Of a stretch of DNA of 64,000 bases, positions 44,651 through 55,999 are shown piece by piece. Position 1 is the stretch's first letter. Each line of letters begins with the position of its first letter. The position numbers were made by a program, and so were the translations under genes. The stretch is from Schistosoma mansoni (Eukaryota > Platyhelminthes > Trematoda > Strigeidida > Schistosomatidae): NCBI RefSeq assembly GCF_000237925.1, contig NC_031496.1, positions 5,597,911-5,661,910 on the forward strand, in the 5' to 3' direction. The notes under the pieces were generated by a model, which saw nothing but the letters and a program-made list of their open reading frames with translations, had not been told where the DNA came from and searched no databases.

Positions 44651-47600
44651 TTATTTGCTTAGTAAGTAACGATTTGTCAGCTCGTGATGACTTCCGAGAT
44701 ATTCGGTCGTTGGTCATCTCTTTATCTTAATTTTCTTAGTAATCATGTTCTTGGTTTATAGACCTCTCCTGACAGTCACCTCTATTTAATGCATACAAAT
44801 TCGTTGTTCATTTTCATGACCTCTAATTTCAAGCTTACCGATTAGTCTAGTATTCCAGTTTTCAGTGTTTAATAAATCGGGGATCAGCAATTCCGTTTGT
44901 TGATAACGCAGTTTTAATAGTCTCCGTAATTAGTATTACGTAATGTTCCTTTTGCTTAGTTTATTTCTGAAAAAAATCAAAATATATATGCAGTAAAGAA
45001 TTCCGCGCTACGCACTTATTTGCAAGTGGTAACCGAGGCAACCCAACATATCAGATATGGTTCGTGATTGTTTATATTTTCATCTAAATTGCCACGCCTC
45101 GAAAATGACAAAAGATTATTCATTCTTATTTGTAAATGTCTACGAGAAATATCGATATTATTACTGTTCTATCAGACAAAACCCTCTTGCTATTTGGCCT
45201 ACTTTCCTCCCCAAATTTTTATCCCTTTTCTCTTATTTCGTTTAACCGTAAAAGGCGTAGACACTAAATATTAAAGAATGAACAAAATGTTAAGAGCTTC
45301 TTTCTATCATGTAACAATAATACTTAATTGCTATTATTACAGTAATAGAATAATCAGCCATTCAAAAAATAGCCTTTCACGATTTTATGCCTTATAGTGA
45401 ATTACTGTATTCTCCGTTTTATCAATAAATGTTCATTTTTGGTACAATTCAATCGCTTCCACAGTTCTTTTTCAGTCAAAGAGGAACAATTAAGAACTTC
45501 CTGTCTAGATGTTATTTCCTAACTTACCTTATAGATGGATATTGAGATTCATGAGGTATTGAACAGATGTTCGCTCTCATATGGAACTTCTCAACTTTAT
45601 TCATTCACGCTCTTGCCAAAGTTAAACTTTCTGGAATAATCTTAAGCTTTCAGTATTATTGCATTGTTATCTAAAGGTTGTAACCCGACACCACCAAAAT
45701 GTCATCGGTTTTAACAAAACTGCTATCCATTGCTTATTGGCTTCCAATGGTTTTGTAGATGGAAACATTCCTTCATGTGAATTAGAAATTAGACAATTCT
45801 CAAACTTTTTACAACAGCATTCTTCATTTTTTTAGTGTCGATCTGTTTAGGTTAAAAATAAAATGCCCTTTGCGGCAATGTAGTATTTTTATTTAGACAG
45901 TTTCTTACTGGATTATGTTTCTGTCGTTCACGAAATATTAAGCCTGATTTAGCATTTAGTTTGTTCATTTTCAGGCATAAGTATCAAGTTAATTAAAATG
46001 TCGCTTAAATTTGTATAAATCCTGTTCCAACTACTTTCGTCATAAATTATTCATTGGAATCAAATCAACTTACATTGTAAATATTTAAAATTTCTATCAA
46101 TAGATTGGCTCTGTTTGTTTGGTTCGAAAAATTGGTGCGTACGAATAGTGCGATGATATAGTTGAATCAAATTATTTGGCTTGATGAATCACCCTAGATA
46201 ATCCTAATTTTACGCGTTGTGTTTGTTAATTCTTGGCACTATAGTTATACACTAAGCGTTCTGGACTAAACCTATACTAATGAAAATTCAGTTGCACGTA
46301 GTTTTAAGTATATATGACGATTTTCGCTCTTCACATTATCTTTTGAATCTCCTCTCTTCCTCAGCAGATGTTTCTGGGGTGTATATCAATCACTTCTACC
46401 AAGCTCGATGATGCTTTAGTCGTACTGCTTGTGTTCGTGTCAACGTAATATATTTCATTTATGCTCCTGGCAATCGTTGTTCTTCGCATGATATTGTCAT
46501 CTATTCAGTTTAGCATTGTCTGATGTATATTTGTGGACATCAAAAATGTTTTGAATAGTCGAAATCCTTTTGAGCAGCTTTTAGAATCAGTAATTATTCT
46601 GAAGTGTTTCACGGGAATTGTTAAAATATGCCTAAACGTAATCTAAGGTAATCCATTTAGTGTTTACATGTATGTAATCCTACTATAGCCTACATAATCA
46701 ACCATCATTTTAACAGCATTTAGAAGTTAGCAGACATTTGTCTTAATATGAGACTCTTTAAATGTATTTACATTTTTTTCGTGGTCGGAACCAAAAAACT
46801 AACAGGCAACGGTTCACTACTGACTTGTAGTCTGAAAATCTACCAGTGCATTTAGAATGTGATAAGCTTTTCCAAATGTTATTGGTTAGTATTTCAAATT
46901 GCTAACAAACTGGTGAGCTCACTAGAACTTTAAAAACATTACCTCTCTGAATTTAATCACTAATTTGTTTTAAGCGGTGATGCCGAAGTTTCTTTTTTTA
47001 TAGAAAATGTATTAACAGAATAATCGATTTCGGATAAAAATTCTTTCTTTGCTGCTCACACTACATTCGTTCTCATTTTAGTAACATGTATTCAGTTACA
47101 ACTGCCAGTGCTAGTCCATATCCGTTATTGGAAATCGATCAGTCTCTCGAGTTCTTTTGAATTTTATTTGGAACCTTTTAAATCATATTTACAACATATT
47201 GCACTTAAATAAGACGTTCTGAACTTTACAGCGCAGTAATTGCTAAAGCTCCTATTCAGCGAAAAAATCAGGCCCGTAAAATATTATTGGGTCAAAAGTA
47301 GTTTGGCAGGTGGATTGTATATTGGTAACCTCTTCCCATCAAAGTTACATAATTTTGACTATTCATAATGTCCTTACAAGTAAGTGCACGTTTCTATGCT
47401 GGTTTGTTAAACATTTCTCCATTGTTATGAAGTTTGGCAACTTTTGATTAGGTTTTATGGCTTACATTCTAGGGAAATATATTATTATTTCAACTAGAAA
47501 CTTTTCTCATTTCTGATCCTTTCAACACCACTTCATACACACTACATAGGATGATGTTCAATCTGATTCTGTCTCAACAAATGGCAAATAAAATCAATGT

Positions 47601-48052
47601 GCGTCAAAAAATTTATCACATTCATACTTTACATCATCCACGCTTACCATTTAGTTGATTAAACAGAATTAGTGTGTACTTCTTTAGGCATTGTAGTGGC
47701 TAAGAACTTACACAAATAATCTCATCGTGATATATTACTATCTCTGGCAACTCAATAAACTTAGGAAAGAGCTTACCATTAGCAATCATAAATCTGCAAA
47801 AAAATGGTCTTCAACCGAATAAAATTTCTAAAGTGCGATAATTAATTTACTAGTTAAGAATGAGGTGAATTTACGAGATATAAATAAATATGCAATGACA
47901 GTTTACTCAATAATGAATTCATAACATTGGTCATAAATCGTTCACTTCCGACGAGCTTACACAGTATTTTTTGCGCAGTACCATTCCAAGCACAGTTTGA
48001 TTATACATATGCGATTTGTTATATTCCCTGCCTGTGTTTGAGAATAAAATCA
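44651..48052. other. Intergenic, nothing recognised
   Basis: A 3.4-kb AT-rich stretch without recognisable exon or repeat on either strand. Short overlapping frames at 45057-45274 look like chance. It should contain the 3' UTR of the minus-strand TIPE gene at its right end. Confidence 0.4.
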
Positions 48053-48679
48053 TTAAAATAAGCCACGGTCCATCATATCTTCGAGGTCATCATAGATTTT
48101 CTCCATATGCGTTGAATATTTTACTTTATTAGTAAACACTTCAACGACAAATTCGCGACGACAGAAAAAGTCCGAAAATTCTTTAAACTTGTCTTGTGAT
48201 TGTTGACTGATGTGGTGCTTAACAGCTTCTATTAACGTTTGGTTAGCTTCTTTCATTGTTTGTATCAATTTGTCAATTGACGGTTCAACACCTGGCATTA
48301 GACGGCGCTTGGGTCGACCTAAGCGCAGTGCGATTTCAGCTATTTGATGACATTTCTCATGAAATTCATAGGCATGGTTTAACTGTTCGTCTGATAGTAT
48401 GTCATTGGATATTAAAATTAAGGCCTTAACATTTAATTTGATTGCCTGCTTTGTTAGATAAGCAGCTAGTTTATTATTACCTGTATATTGTTTTATCAAC
48501 CTAAATATATTTTCAAATAAGCGAGCCGATGAATCATCAAGAAATAATTTAATAATTCCTTTTGGTAAACTTCCGACCAACTTTTTTTGAGCTCGTAAAC
48601 TTATCGACTGTGGATCAAATTGTTCTGTTGAATCTTCTGGTGTCTGAGAATTTTGAGGAGTAATTGGTTTGTTAGTCAT
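48053..48679 (-). CDS. TNFAIP8/TIPE-family protein, unspliced
   Basis: 208 residues in one uninterrupted exon. After a hydrophilic leader (MTNKPITPQNSQTPEDSTEQ), residues about 27-208 follow the TIPE helical domain: SLRAQKKLVGSLPKGIIKLF (compare LAVQAQKKILGKM), LDDSSARLFENIFRLIKQYT, a Lys-rich helix KLAAYLTKQAIKLNVKALIL, FHEKCHQIAEIAL, and the C-terminal THMEKIYDDLEDMMDRGLF. Family members are about 185-200 residues, bind phosphoinositide-type lipids in a hydrophobic cavity and act in death/immune signalling in vertebrates. The role in flatworms is inference only. An acceptor-like TTTTACAG with an upstream CTAAC sits 7 bases before the ATG, so a 5' UTR intron or a trans-spliced leader is likely. 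It lies between two plus-strand genes. Confidence 0.9.
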   Translation of the reverse strand: MTNKPITPQNSQTPEDSTEQFDPQSISLRAQKKLVGSLPKGIIKLFLDDSSARLFENIFRLIKQYTGNNKLAAYLTKQAIKLNVKALILISNDILSDEQLNHAYEFHEKCHQIAEIALRLGRPKRRLMPGVEPSIDKLIQTMKEANQTLIEAVKHHISQQSQDKFKEFSDFFCRREFVVEVFTNKVKYSTHMEKIYDDLEDMMDRGLF

Positions 48680-48686
48680 TCTTCAA

Positions 48687-48709
48687 CTGTAAAAGTTAGT
48701 TTGCAATTT
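48687..48709 (-). promoter_or_regulatory. Splice-acceptor-like site just upstream of the TIPE start codon
   Basis: On the minus strand: CTAAC (branch-point-like), CTTTTACAG, then seven bases and ATG. The AG maps to 48687-48688. It could serve a 5' UTR intron or spliced-leader trans-splicing, which schistosomes use on a subset of mRNAs. Confidence 0.45.
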
Positions 48710-50440
48710 ATTTTTTATATCGTAGTTTGTATAGAGGTATTTCAGATTTTGAGCGATAGGGTGTGGTTTCCAACATATAAAATGGACCAATAAGAAGTGA
48801 GCATAGGATAATTAGCTGATTGGTTAACTCGACCAAGAGAAATACCCAGTTTTAGAAACAACCAATTTATGAGCACTAGTTAGTCCTTTTGGAAAGTATT
48901 GTATAGTGTACTTTATCAGCATGACCACCTTAGCACATATAAAATGTTCAATGACTTCGACGATTCCCCACTGACACAAATGAAACAATCTAAATATGTC
49001 TAAGCTTAGTAAAATTGGTAACAACCAAGGTTCTGAGCCTGTTTGCTGCCTCAATATGTCAGTAAACAATCATTTTACAAAACAAACTGACAAGAAATAC
49101 TTAGAATTAATACTGGCCTTTATACATCATTACTAATTCTCTCAATGTAGATAAAGTAAATAGTATTCTAATTGTACATCAAACGTTATACTAATTGCTA
49201 TTCTTACCCGGTTCCATAATAATTCGTTATCTATATGTGTCCAGTTTAAAGTGTCTTCCTGTCTCTATTGTTGCTTCCAGCTCACTTGCGTCCGTCTTTA
49301 GGAACAGGTATAAGAGTATATTGCTTGTGCGATGGAGACTTTGGCAATCAGTCTTTAATTATAGTTTTGTCTACTCTAAAAACAATTTGAAAACTATCGT
49401 ATCATGAAGATATTTTATCTTTTACCTGGTATGACAACCGATTTTTTTAATATTAGTAGGTTCTCGTCCATACCTACTTCACTTATCCTAATCAATAAAA
49501 TAGCCTGAAATCCAACTTTTCCTGCATAGAGTACATTTTCGACTATAGTAGTTTGAATCTAATCATACAAACATTTCGTGAGAACTCTGTCGTACGATGT
49601 AGTTCATGATTTATCAATACACTTCCCTCGAAAATAAATTATTTTTTGTTTTTACCACTAAAATCTCTACTTTTGTATTCGACAAGCTTCTTTAAAGTGC
49701 CTAAACGGTGTAGCTATAAATAAATCCCCAAAATCAATAGCTTTGTAAGTGTTCGATATTGGATGCTGACCACATTAGTTTTGATGGACTCACGTAGCTG
49801 AAGGCGCTCGGTCATGCATTCGCACCAGATCTCGAGTTGGAACAGCGTGCTCAACTTCTCCTGCGATCACTAGCCAGTTTAGATCAGTCACTCCCCGATA
49901 TATTGATAATCTATCAAATATACCTTCCAACCTCCTCGCTTCTGACTTTCGATTTCACGGGGGGGGGCGCGATTCAATTATAGGTGTTATTGGTAAAGTG
50001 TTGTCAAACTACAATACCTGTGGTATCGTCATTGGTGAGCCTTAAGTGATCTGTTACACCAACCTATAAACTATGAGTCTGTCCCTTGTCGTAACGTAAC
50101 ATTTTTTGGATTATAATATTGTTTGTGTATTCGCGGATTTTATTTTTGTTAATGATCAAGACTCTCGCACTCATCCTCTGACCTTGAGTTTCGTACCATT
50201 TTAGTCTGGCAGTATCAAAGCCTGGTTCTGCTACGCAGAAGCTGACTTCCACGGGCTCTGCGTAACAGGCACATGTGCTCAGTTCTTTCAGTAGTGAATG
50301 CGCTACTACGAGAATTTAACAGATGCGTAACAGCTATTATGATTATTGGTGATGGTTCTGAACCTTATTACTCCTTAAAAAACCTGTTCTCAATCGTTGA
50401 GACCTGACCAAGTGTCAAGGGTTAGACCAGCTATTCCTCA
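48710..50440. other. Non-coding stretch, nothing firm
   Basis: Contains a G run (about 49963-49970). A GC-richer zone at 49780-50430 may be the leader or LTR region of the retroelement-like segment that follows, but no terminal repeat was demonstrated. Confidence 0.3.
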
Positions 50441-50489
50441 ATATTGAATCGCAACACGGCTCAGCAACATAAATGCTATGTATTCGGGA

Positions 50490-50763
50490 GGTCATTCAAT
50501 GAAGAATTTCTGACGATGGCCACTTTAGGCAAACCCTCTTGTCTAAGCTTACCCAACAGGTGCAAGTGGGTACTATCTCATCACAAAACGACGTTACAAA
50601 CGAATTGGCTGAATCTGCCGATCAGATTTCGGAGATCAACATGACTCCCGGCACCGAAGCTTGTTCTTTCGAAGAAAAGCCTCCAAGGACACGAAACAAA
50701 ATTATAAATCTTTCTAACACTCCCTCATTTTCCTACAATTTATCATGGTCAAAACTTGTATAA
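50490..50763 (+). mobile_element. Possible LTR-retrotransposon gag-like fragment
   Basis: A frame reading LTQQVQVGTISSQNDVTNEL followed by AESADQISEI is reminiscent of the gag region of gypsy-type LTR elements described in schistosomes. Old and broken. Family assignment is tentative and no ends were identified. Confidence 0.3.
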
Positions 50764-53700
50764 AGTTCGTCATGTAAATCTATTTCTGAATCACATGAGA
50801 GGAATAAGACAACACCTTTAGTAAATCTTCCAGAAATTGCAAGAAATACCAAAATTTCACCGGCTCCCCTTTGACCTGTGTTGCTCGGAATTCAAAATGA
50901 AGTGAAAGCGGAAAGCATCCAGAAAAATGTTTATCAGCGGTAAAATCTCTAGTCTTAAAAGTAAGAATGATTATTTCCGAAGGTTATCACCACAAAACGT
51001 GGAGGATAGTTGGGCCAAAGACTTGAATAAGTTTCAAGACAAGTTGTTTCACAATTCTTCAAGATTGATGCTGACCTATTTTGTCTTACTGGACACCCCT
51101 AGTGAAGGCGCTTGATCAAGCATCTTCACCGAATCACGAATGGGTTAGCCGTGCTACCCACCCCTCAGCTTGGACAACATATTTGCGGACACATCGACCA
51201 TCTTACAAATATATCATCTGATACCTTCGTTCCTGACATCTGACTTTACTGCCTTTGAGATCCTTGAACGTAAAAATGTTACGAACAAGCACGTTGTGAG
51301 TCGCTGTGTATCCATGACTTCAAGCCCATGAAGTGGTATTTGTTCTGTTTCTCAAATGTTGTTGGATTGAAATTGTCACTCTCACTATTAATTTTGTTGG
51401 TCAGCGACCCTGCCCTTTATCCTTTTATGAAATCAGATGCTGTCGGTGTGGTTGTTTGATCAAACATCACATCTTTCTCGAGTGCCTATGTTTCACATTC
51501 TGTTATAAAACATTACGTTTTCAAGCATCATGTTACAAACATATGAGACAGTGGCAACTCATGAACTGTAGGTTACGTGTCAACGTAGCACGGTTAAGTA
51601 TAATAGTATCAAGCACTTTTTTTAAAGGAACTGTTAGTGATCACGGAAGTATAGCGATATTCGAATACATGTCATAGTGAAACAGTCTTGGGATCTGATA
51701 CTGATAAACAAGGCAACGAGTGACGAAATAAAACGAATGATAGGTCATTAAAATGTATTTGATGCAGTAAATCGATGAAAAGTATAAAGGAAGGAACTCA
51801 CGCTTCTCTAGCATTGATGACATTTTAGGCTGTCTATCCTAGTTCCTGTTTTCAGATTTTAGATATCTAAGACATCTGGCAGTTGAGCCGTATCTTGTGA
51901 ATTTCAAGTGATGACCTCACAGGATATCCGGCTAAATTGTTCAAGGTAGTGTGTTTTTCTTGCAACTTATCGCAGTTGAGACACATCTAAATGTCCAGCA
52001 GACTAGTCATCTGTTTCGAATAAGAATTAAGATGGATATGCACATTCATAGAAAAAACATGTGCAACATGGAGGTTGTATTTTTCTACCTTCAGTCTAAA
52101 AAGGTAAGAATACTCCGAAGCTTATCTAAATGTGAACGAGTGGACCGATTCGTTAACTTATGTTCGAGTTCTATAATGAAAGGTTACAAGCTCCGGGTTT
52201 ATATCCTCAGAAGTATGTAGAATTAGATGTGATATCCCAATGACCTACTGATTCACAACCTTCCATGCATATCCTATGAAACATGTTTTCTCTCAATACC
52301 GACATAAGAAGGGAATTTAATTAGTTAATAATACATCAAAGCAAGTCGAATCGTGTCCGCAACTTCTACCTTATACAGACAGTTTGAACTCTGTCGCAAT
52401 AAGTGGTTCAACTAATGTGCATGAAATACTTCTAGTAGAGACTTGATATGTTCCTATGTGTAAGACCATCCACTCCTATCTTATTTTTCACCAAGTATTC
52501 AGTATCTAGTTCTTTTGATCACTTTCACATCGATTTGTTGAGAGAAAACTGGATTCAAGCATTTTAACTGTAGATTTTAAGCATCTAAAGTAATGAACGT
52601 CTGTCTGTTGAAAACAAGCCACTCTAGCGGATCACAACATGATGGATGAAGGAACAAGTAGAGTAGAAGTTCGACCATTGGTCGAAGTCTGCAGGAAAAG
52701 TAAAAAATTCTACTCAGGACTCAACAAATAATTTCATGATAAAATTTCAGTAATTGTATTATACAAAGAGCTTCATTTGGAACTTAACAGAACTTTCAGA
52801 AATGAACCTGAGCGATGATGTGATGTATTGGAAACTGAGGCATTTAAACAAGGACATTTCTCCTTGCTCGAATATGACTTATTTTGCTATATTATGAGAA
52901 ACGGCTTCAGTACTGGAAAAAAAAACTAATGTGATCCTCTTACATTCACTTAGCCGAGGTAAAGTACTTTAAAGTAGTAAGCTGGCGAACTATCAACAAG
53001 GACTTACTCTTAACACTTCAAAGTGCAAAGTAGCTCGTTTGAAACTTGTTGCAGGCTACGCACACAACTAATGTAACTCTCCTCTATAGGTATCCTAAGT
53101 TGAATAAGACCTAGGAGTCTCAATATCATATGGTCTAAAGTCTTACGTTTAATGCGAAAAAACGGCTTTCGAGCGAAACAGTTTGACGGTAGAACTTACT
53201 TTCTACAGTTTTATTTAGAGTATGGAAATAAAGTTTGTCCTCCCTCATTTAAAAGGTTCAGAATTCAATGAAACGTATCCAACGGTAAGCCACAAAAGCA
53301 TTCGATGACTGGAGTTCGAACCCTATGAAGAGGGCCTCAAATCAATGAGTCCTGGTCCACCAGACTACAGCGGTCTCACATGTGACTTTCCCATGTACAA
53401 AGGCATTCTGAACTCTTGTCTATCTCATTAATTGCCTACATAAGCTCAATCCCGAAGAAACAATGTGGACGACGCGCAGAAATTAGAGGAAAAATACAGC
53501 AATATAGACTGGACGCATACATTTTGCTCTTTACGAGTTGTCGAATTCTGGGATCCGAAACCATCTGAGGTAGTCACAGTGAATTCCAACGAATATTTCA
53601 GGAGAAGTTTGGACATATTTTCAAAGACTTAAGACAGTATCTTTCTATAATTTAGTGATATTTTTTGTCTTTACTGTCAAAAATATCTAGGTTCTTTCTT

Positions 53701-54286
53701 GTAGGTGTTGGAGGTTTTTGAACCTACAAATCATCATCTAATTGACTGAGAATATTGCAGTCTAACGACCAGAATACCACACGCTGGTAGTTGGTGAGGA
53801 GATGGAGCTATAATAAAATAGTTAGAGAGGTCATAAAGAGAACAAACTCTTATAGATATATTGGATATTGGAACGAGGATTTTTAAATACTCAAGGTCAT
53901 CCTTTCTATGATCCCCCATTATAACCAACAAATTATAGCTCAGCAACCTACCCCTGGGAGGGCTATCATCTCTGGTAAGCCTCAAAATTGCCTACAAGTT
54001 ATAGCCTTATAATGTTCAGTGTACGGCTACGAATGTAATTTTTTAATAGGAAGCGTTAGGGTCGTATTTCGGGTTACGGATACATAACTAATCGCTGTAA
54101 AGTTTTTTCTCCACATAAGTCGCACATATTGGCTTTTGTAGTCTGATTCTTCTTTCGCTATGATAGTAGAGTGTGGAACTGAAAGCGTAGCTAATTGCTT
54201 GGTTATCCGTAGTCTTGTAGTGCTTTAAAGGTTTGAAGTAAAGTACAGATTACATTCCACTCCTCCAGGAAAAAGTTCTCAAAGCG
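50764..54286. other. Probable decayed retroelement sequence, unassigned
   Basis: Only short frames. Composition is less AT-rich than the surrounding introns, which suggests old mobile-element DNA, but no motif could be assigned with confidence. Confidence 0.3.
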
Positions 54287-55790
54287 ATGTTTGAAGTGGT
54301 AAATTACATAGTTAAAGTCTTAAATATCTTGCAATTCTATTTAAGCGAACATGTATGTGTACGATTGGTTGGACATGATATTGTTGCTGGTCAGGACAAA
54401 AACATCAGTTGTTGTCAGTTTGTTGAAATAATGCAAAAGCAGTCAAAAGCTAAATATAATTTTTGCCCTGTGCAATACAAACGGGGTTTAATAAGGTGCC
54501 TACTTAATAGGCTTGTTCGTATTCGCACAAACAACGCTATTGATGATGATGTTAAGTTAAACAAGACATTAATGGGTAATGGTTATCCACCTAAATTTAT
54601 CAATAGATGGAAAGTTCATGGCACAGTGAGACCTACTGTGGCCTTTTTGGGAAAAAGGTCTGTCTACATCACCATTGAGAGATGATTCAAATAGCCTTTT
54701 ATTGAAACAAAGGCTTAAATCAGTCATCAACAAAACATATTGTGCAGCAAAGATCATTATCAAAGAAAGAACGAGGTCCATGCTTCATTCAAAACCTAAA
54801 GGACATGAAAACGATTGTGTCACATTCCACTGCATTTACCAATTTAAATGTATGTGTGGTCACACATACATAGGGAGGAGCAGTCGTGATCTGAAAATTA
54901 GGGTGTGAACATGTACCGAAATGGTTGCAGAAACAAATGGAATCAAATGATCCGTTAAGAGTAGAGGATAAATATACATCATCCTCTATCGCCAAACACA
55001 AAGTCGAAACAGGCCATAAGATTGAACTTATCTCGGCTTTTGTGATGTTGTATAAAAGTGTAAAAGGGCATATACTCAAGTTTATTGAAACCTTAGCCAT
55101 ACGAAAATTTAAACCCCTTTTGTGTATTCAAAAACAGTTTGTTCTCACCACAAACCTACCCTGGTAATATTAGCTTATTATCCAGAGTGATTAGGTTTCA
55201 AATTGTTTCCCCATTATTATTGTTATTATCATCCTTGTCTCCTCTTACCCTCCATTTCCATTCTAGTTGACCTTTTATCTTTATATATAAATGTTCTTAA
55301 CAAGTATATGTGTGATCAGATTGTTCGAAATGTATTGCGCTCATACATCACGTAGTTCTGATAATCTTCCTCTTCTTATTACACTATCGAGATTGTAGGT
55401 TTTTTGGTTGAAAGTTGTGAGTTAACCATGATCTATAAATGTATATATTTTTTTACATGGCTCAAAAGCGATTGAAGTGACGCAGTTGGATGTATTGTCC
55501 TAAGTTTTGAGTCTACTGTCAATCCTTAATTTGCAATTTTCGGCCTCATTCTTTTTGAACTACGTTTTTCATGTTTGCTTTCTCATCGCACTTGGTATTT
55601 TACTCTCTTTTCTGATCCCTATCTTGCTAACTTTCGTCTGTCACTGCGGTAAGATAAGTCGTAACTTTTTTTCACCAATTTATACTCATGTAATGCCTTG
55701 TGTCGTTGTCCTTTATTGACATCTGATTGCCGAGGATTGGCACATTTAGTCGTCGAAACCGATTAAATATAATTCAACTGGGCTGTTAAT
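54287..55790 (+). mobile_element. Penelope-like element, broken, 3' half
   Basis: Frames correspond in order to the RT C-terminal part (YKRGLIRCLLNRLVRI, MGNGYPPKF), the linker and the GIY-YIG endonuclease (FKCMCGHTYIGRSSRDLKIR, EHVPKW) and the terminal helices (SSSIAKHKVETGHK, ETLAIRKFKPLLCIQKQF, LTTNLPW). The 3' untranslated part probably runs to about 55790 (GTCGAAACCGATTAAAT). Recognisably one element with a few breaks. It lies about 75 bases before the first SMARCD exon seen. Confidence 0.8.
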
Positions 55791-55863
55791 TTATGAGTGT
55801 TTTCTAGCTGCTTTCACATATGTATGCTAATTTTATATTTCGTCCACATTTCTAATTTTCAAG

Positions 55864-55999
55864 GTCCCCGTCCATCTGGGCCTGGTATTCTACCATCTAT
55901 AGTTAGTCAGGATGGTAATCAGGTTAGTCAGCTTGTGAGCAGACGAATGTTGCCAGCTGATCCGCGCCTGCATCAGGTTATCGGACGTGCGGCTACCGC
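55864..55999 (+). CDS. SMARCD exon a
   Basis: Acceptor TTTTCAAG, donor GTAAGC. Pro/Gly-rich [11 protein letters not shown], then [18 protein letters not shown]. Starts two bases into a codon (Gly), so an upstream exon ending in phase 1 exists. Confidence 0.85.

Noticed and set aside
53734-53985. 83-codon minus-strand frame as a host gene
   Set aside because: No domain, start context or splice sites were recognised; it lies in a zone that is probably decayed mobile-element DNA.
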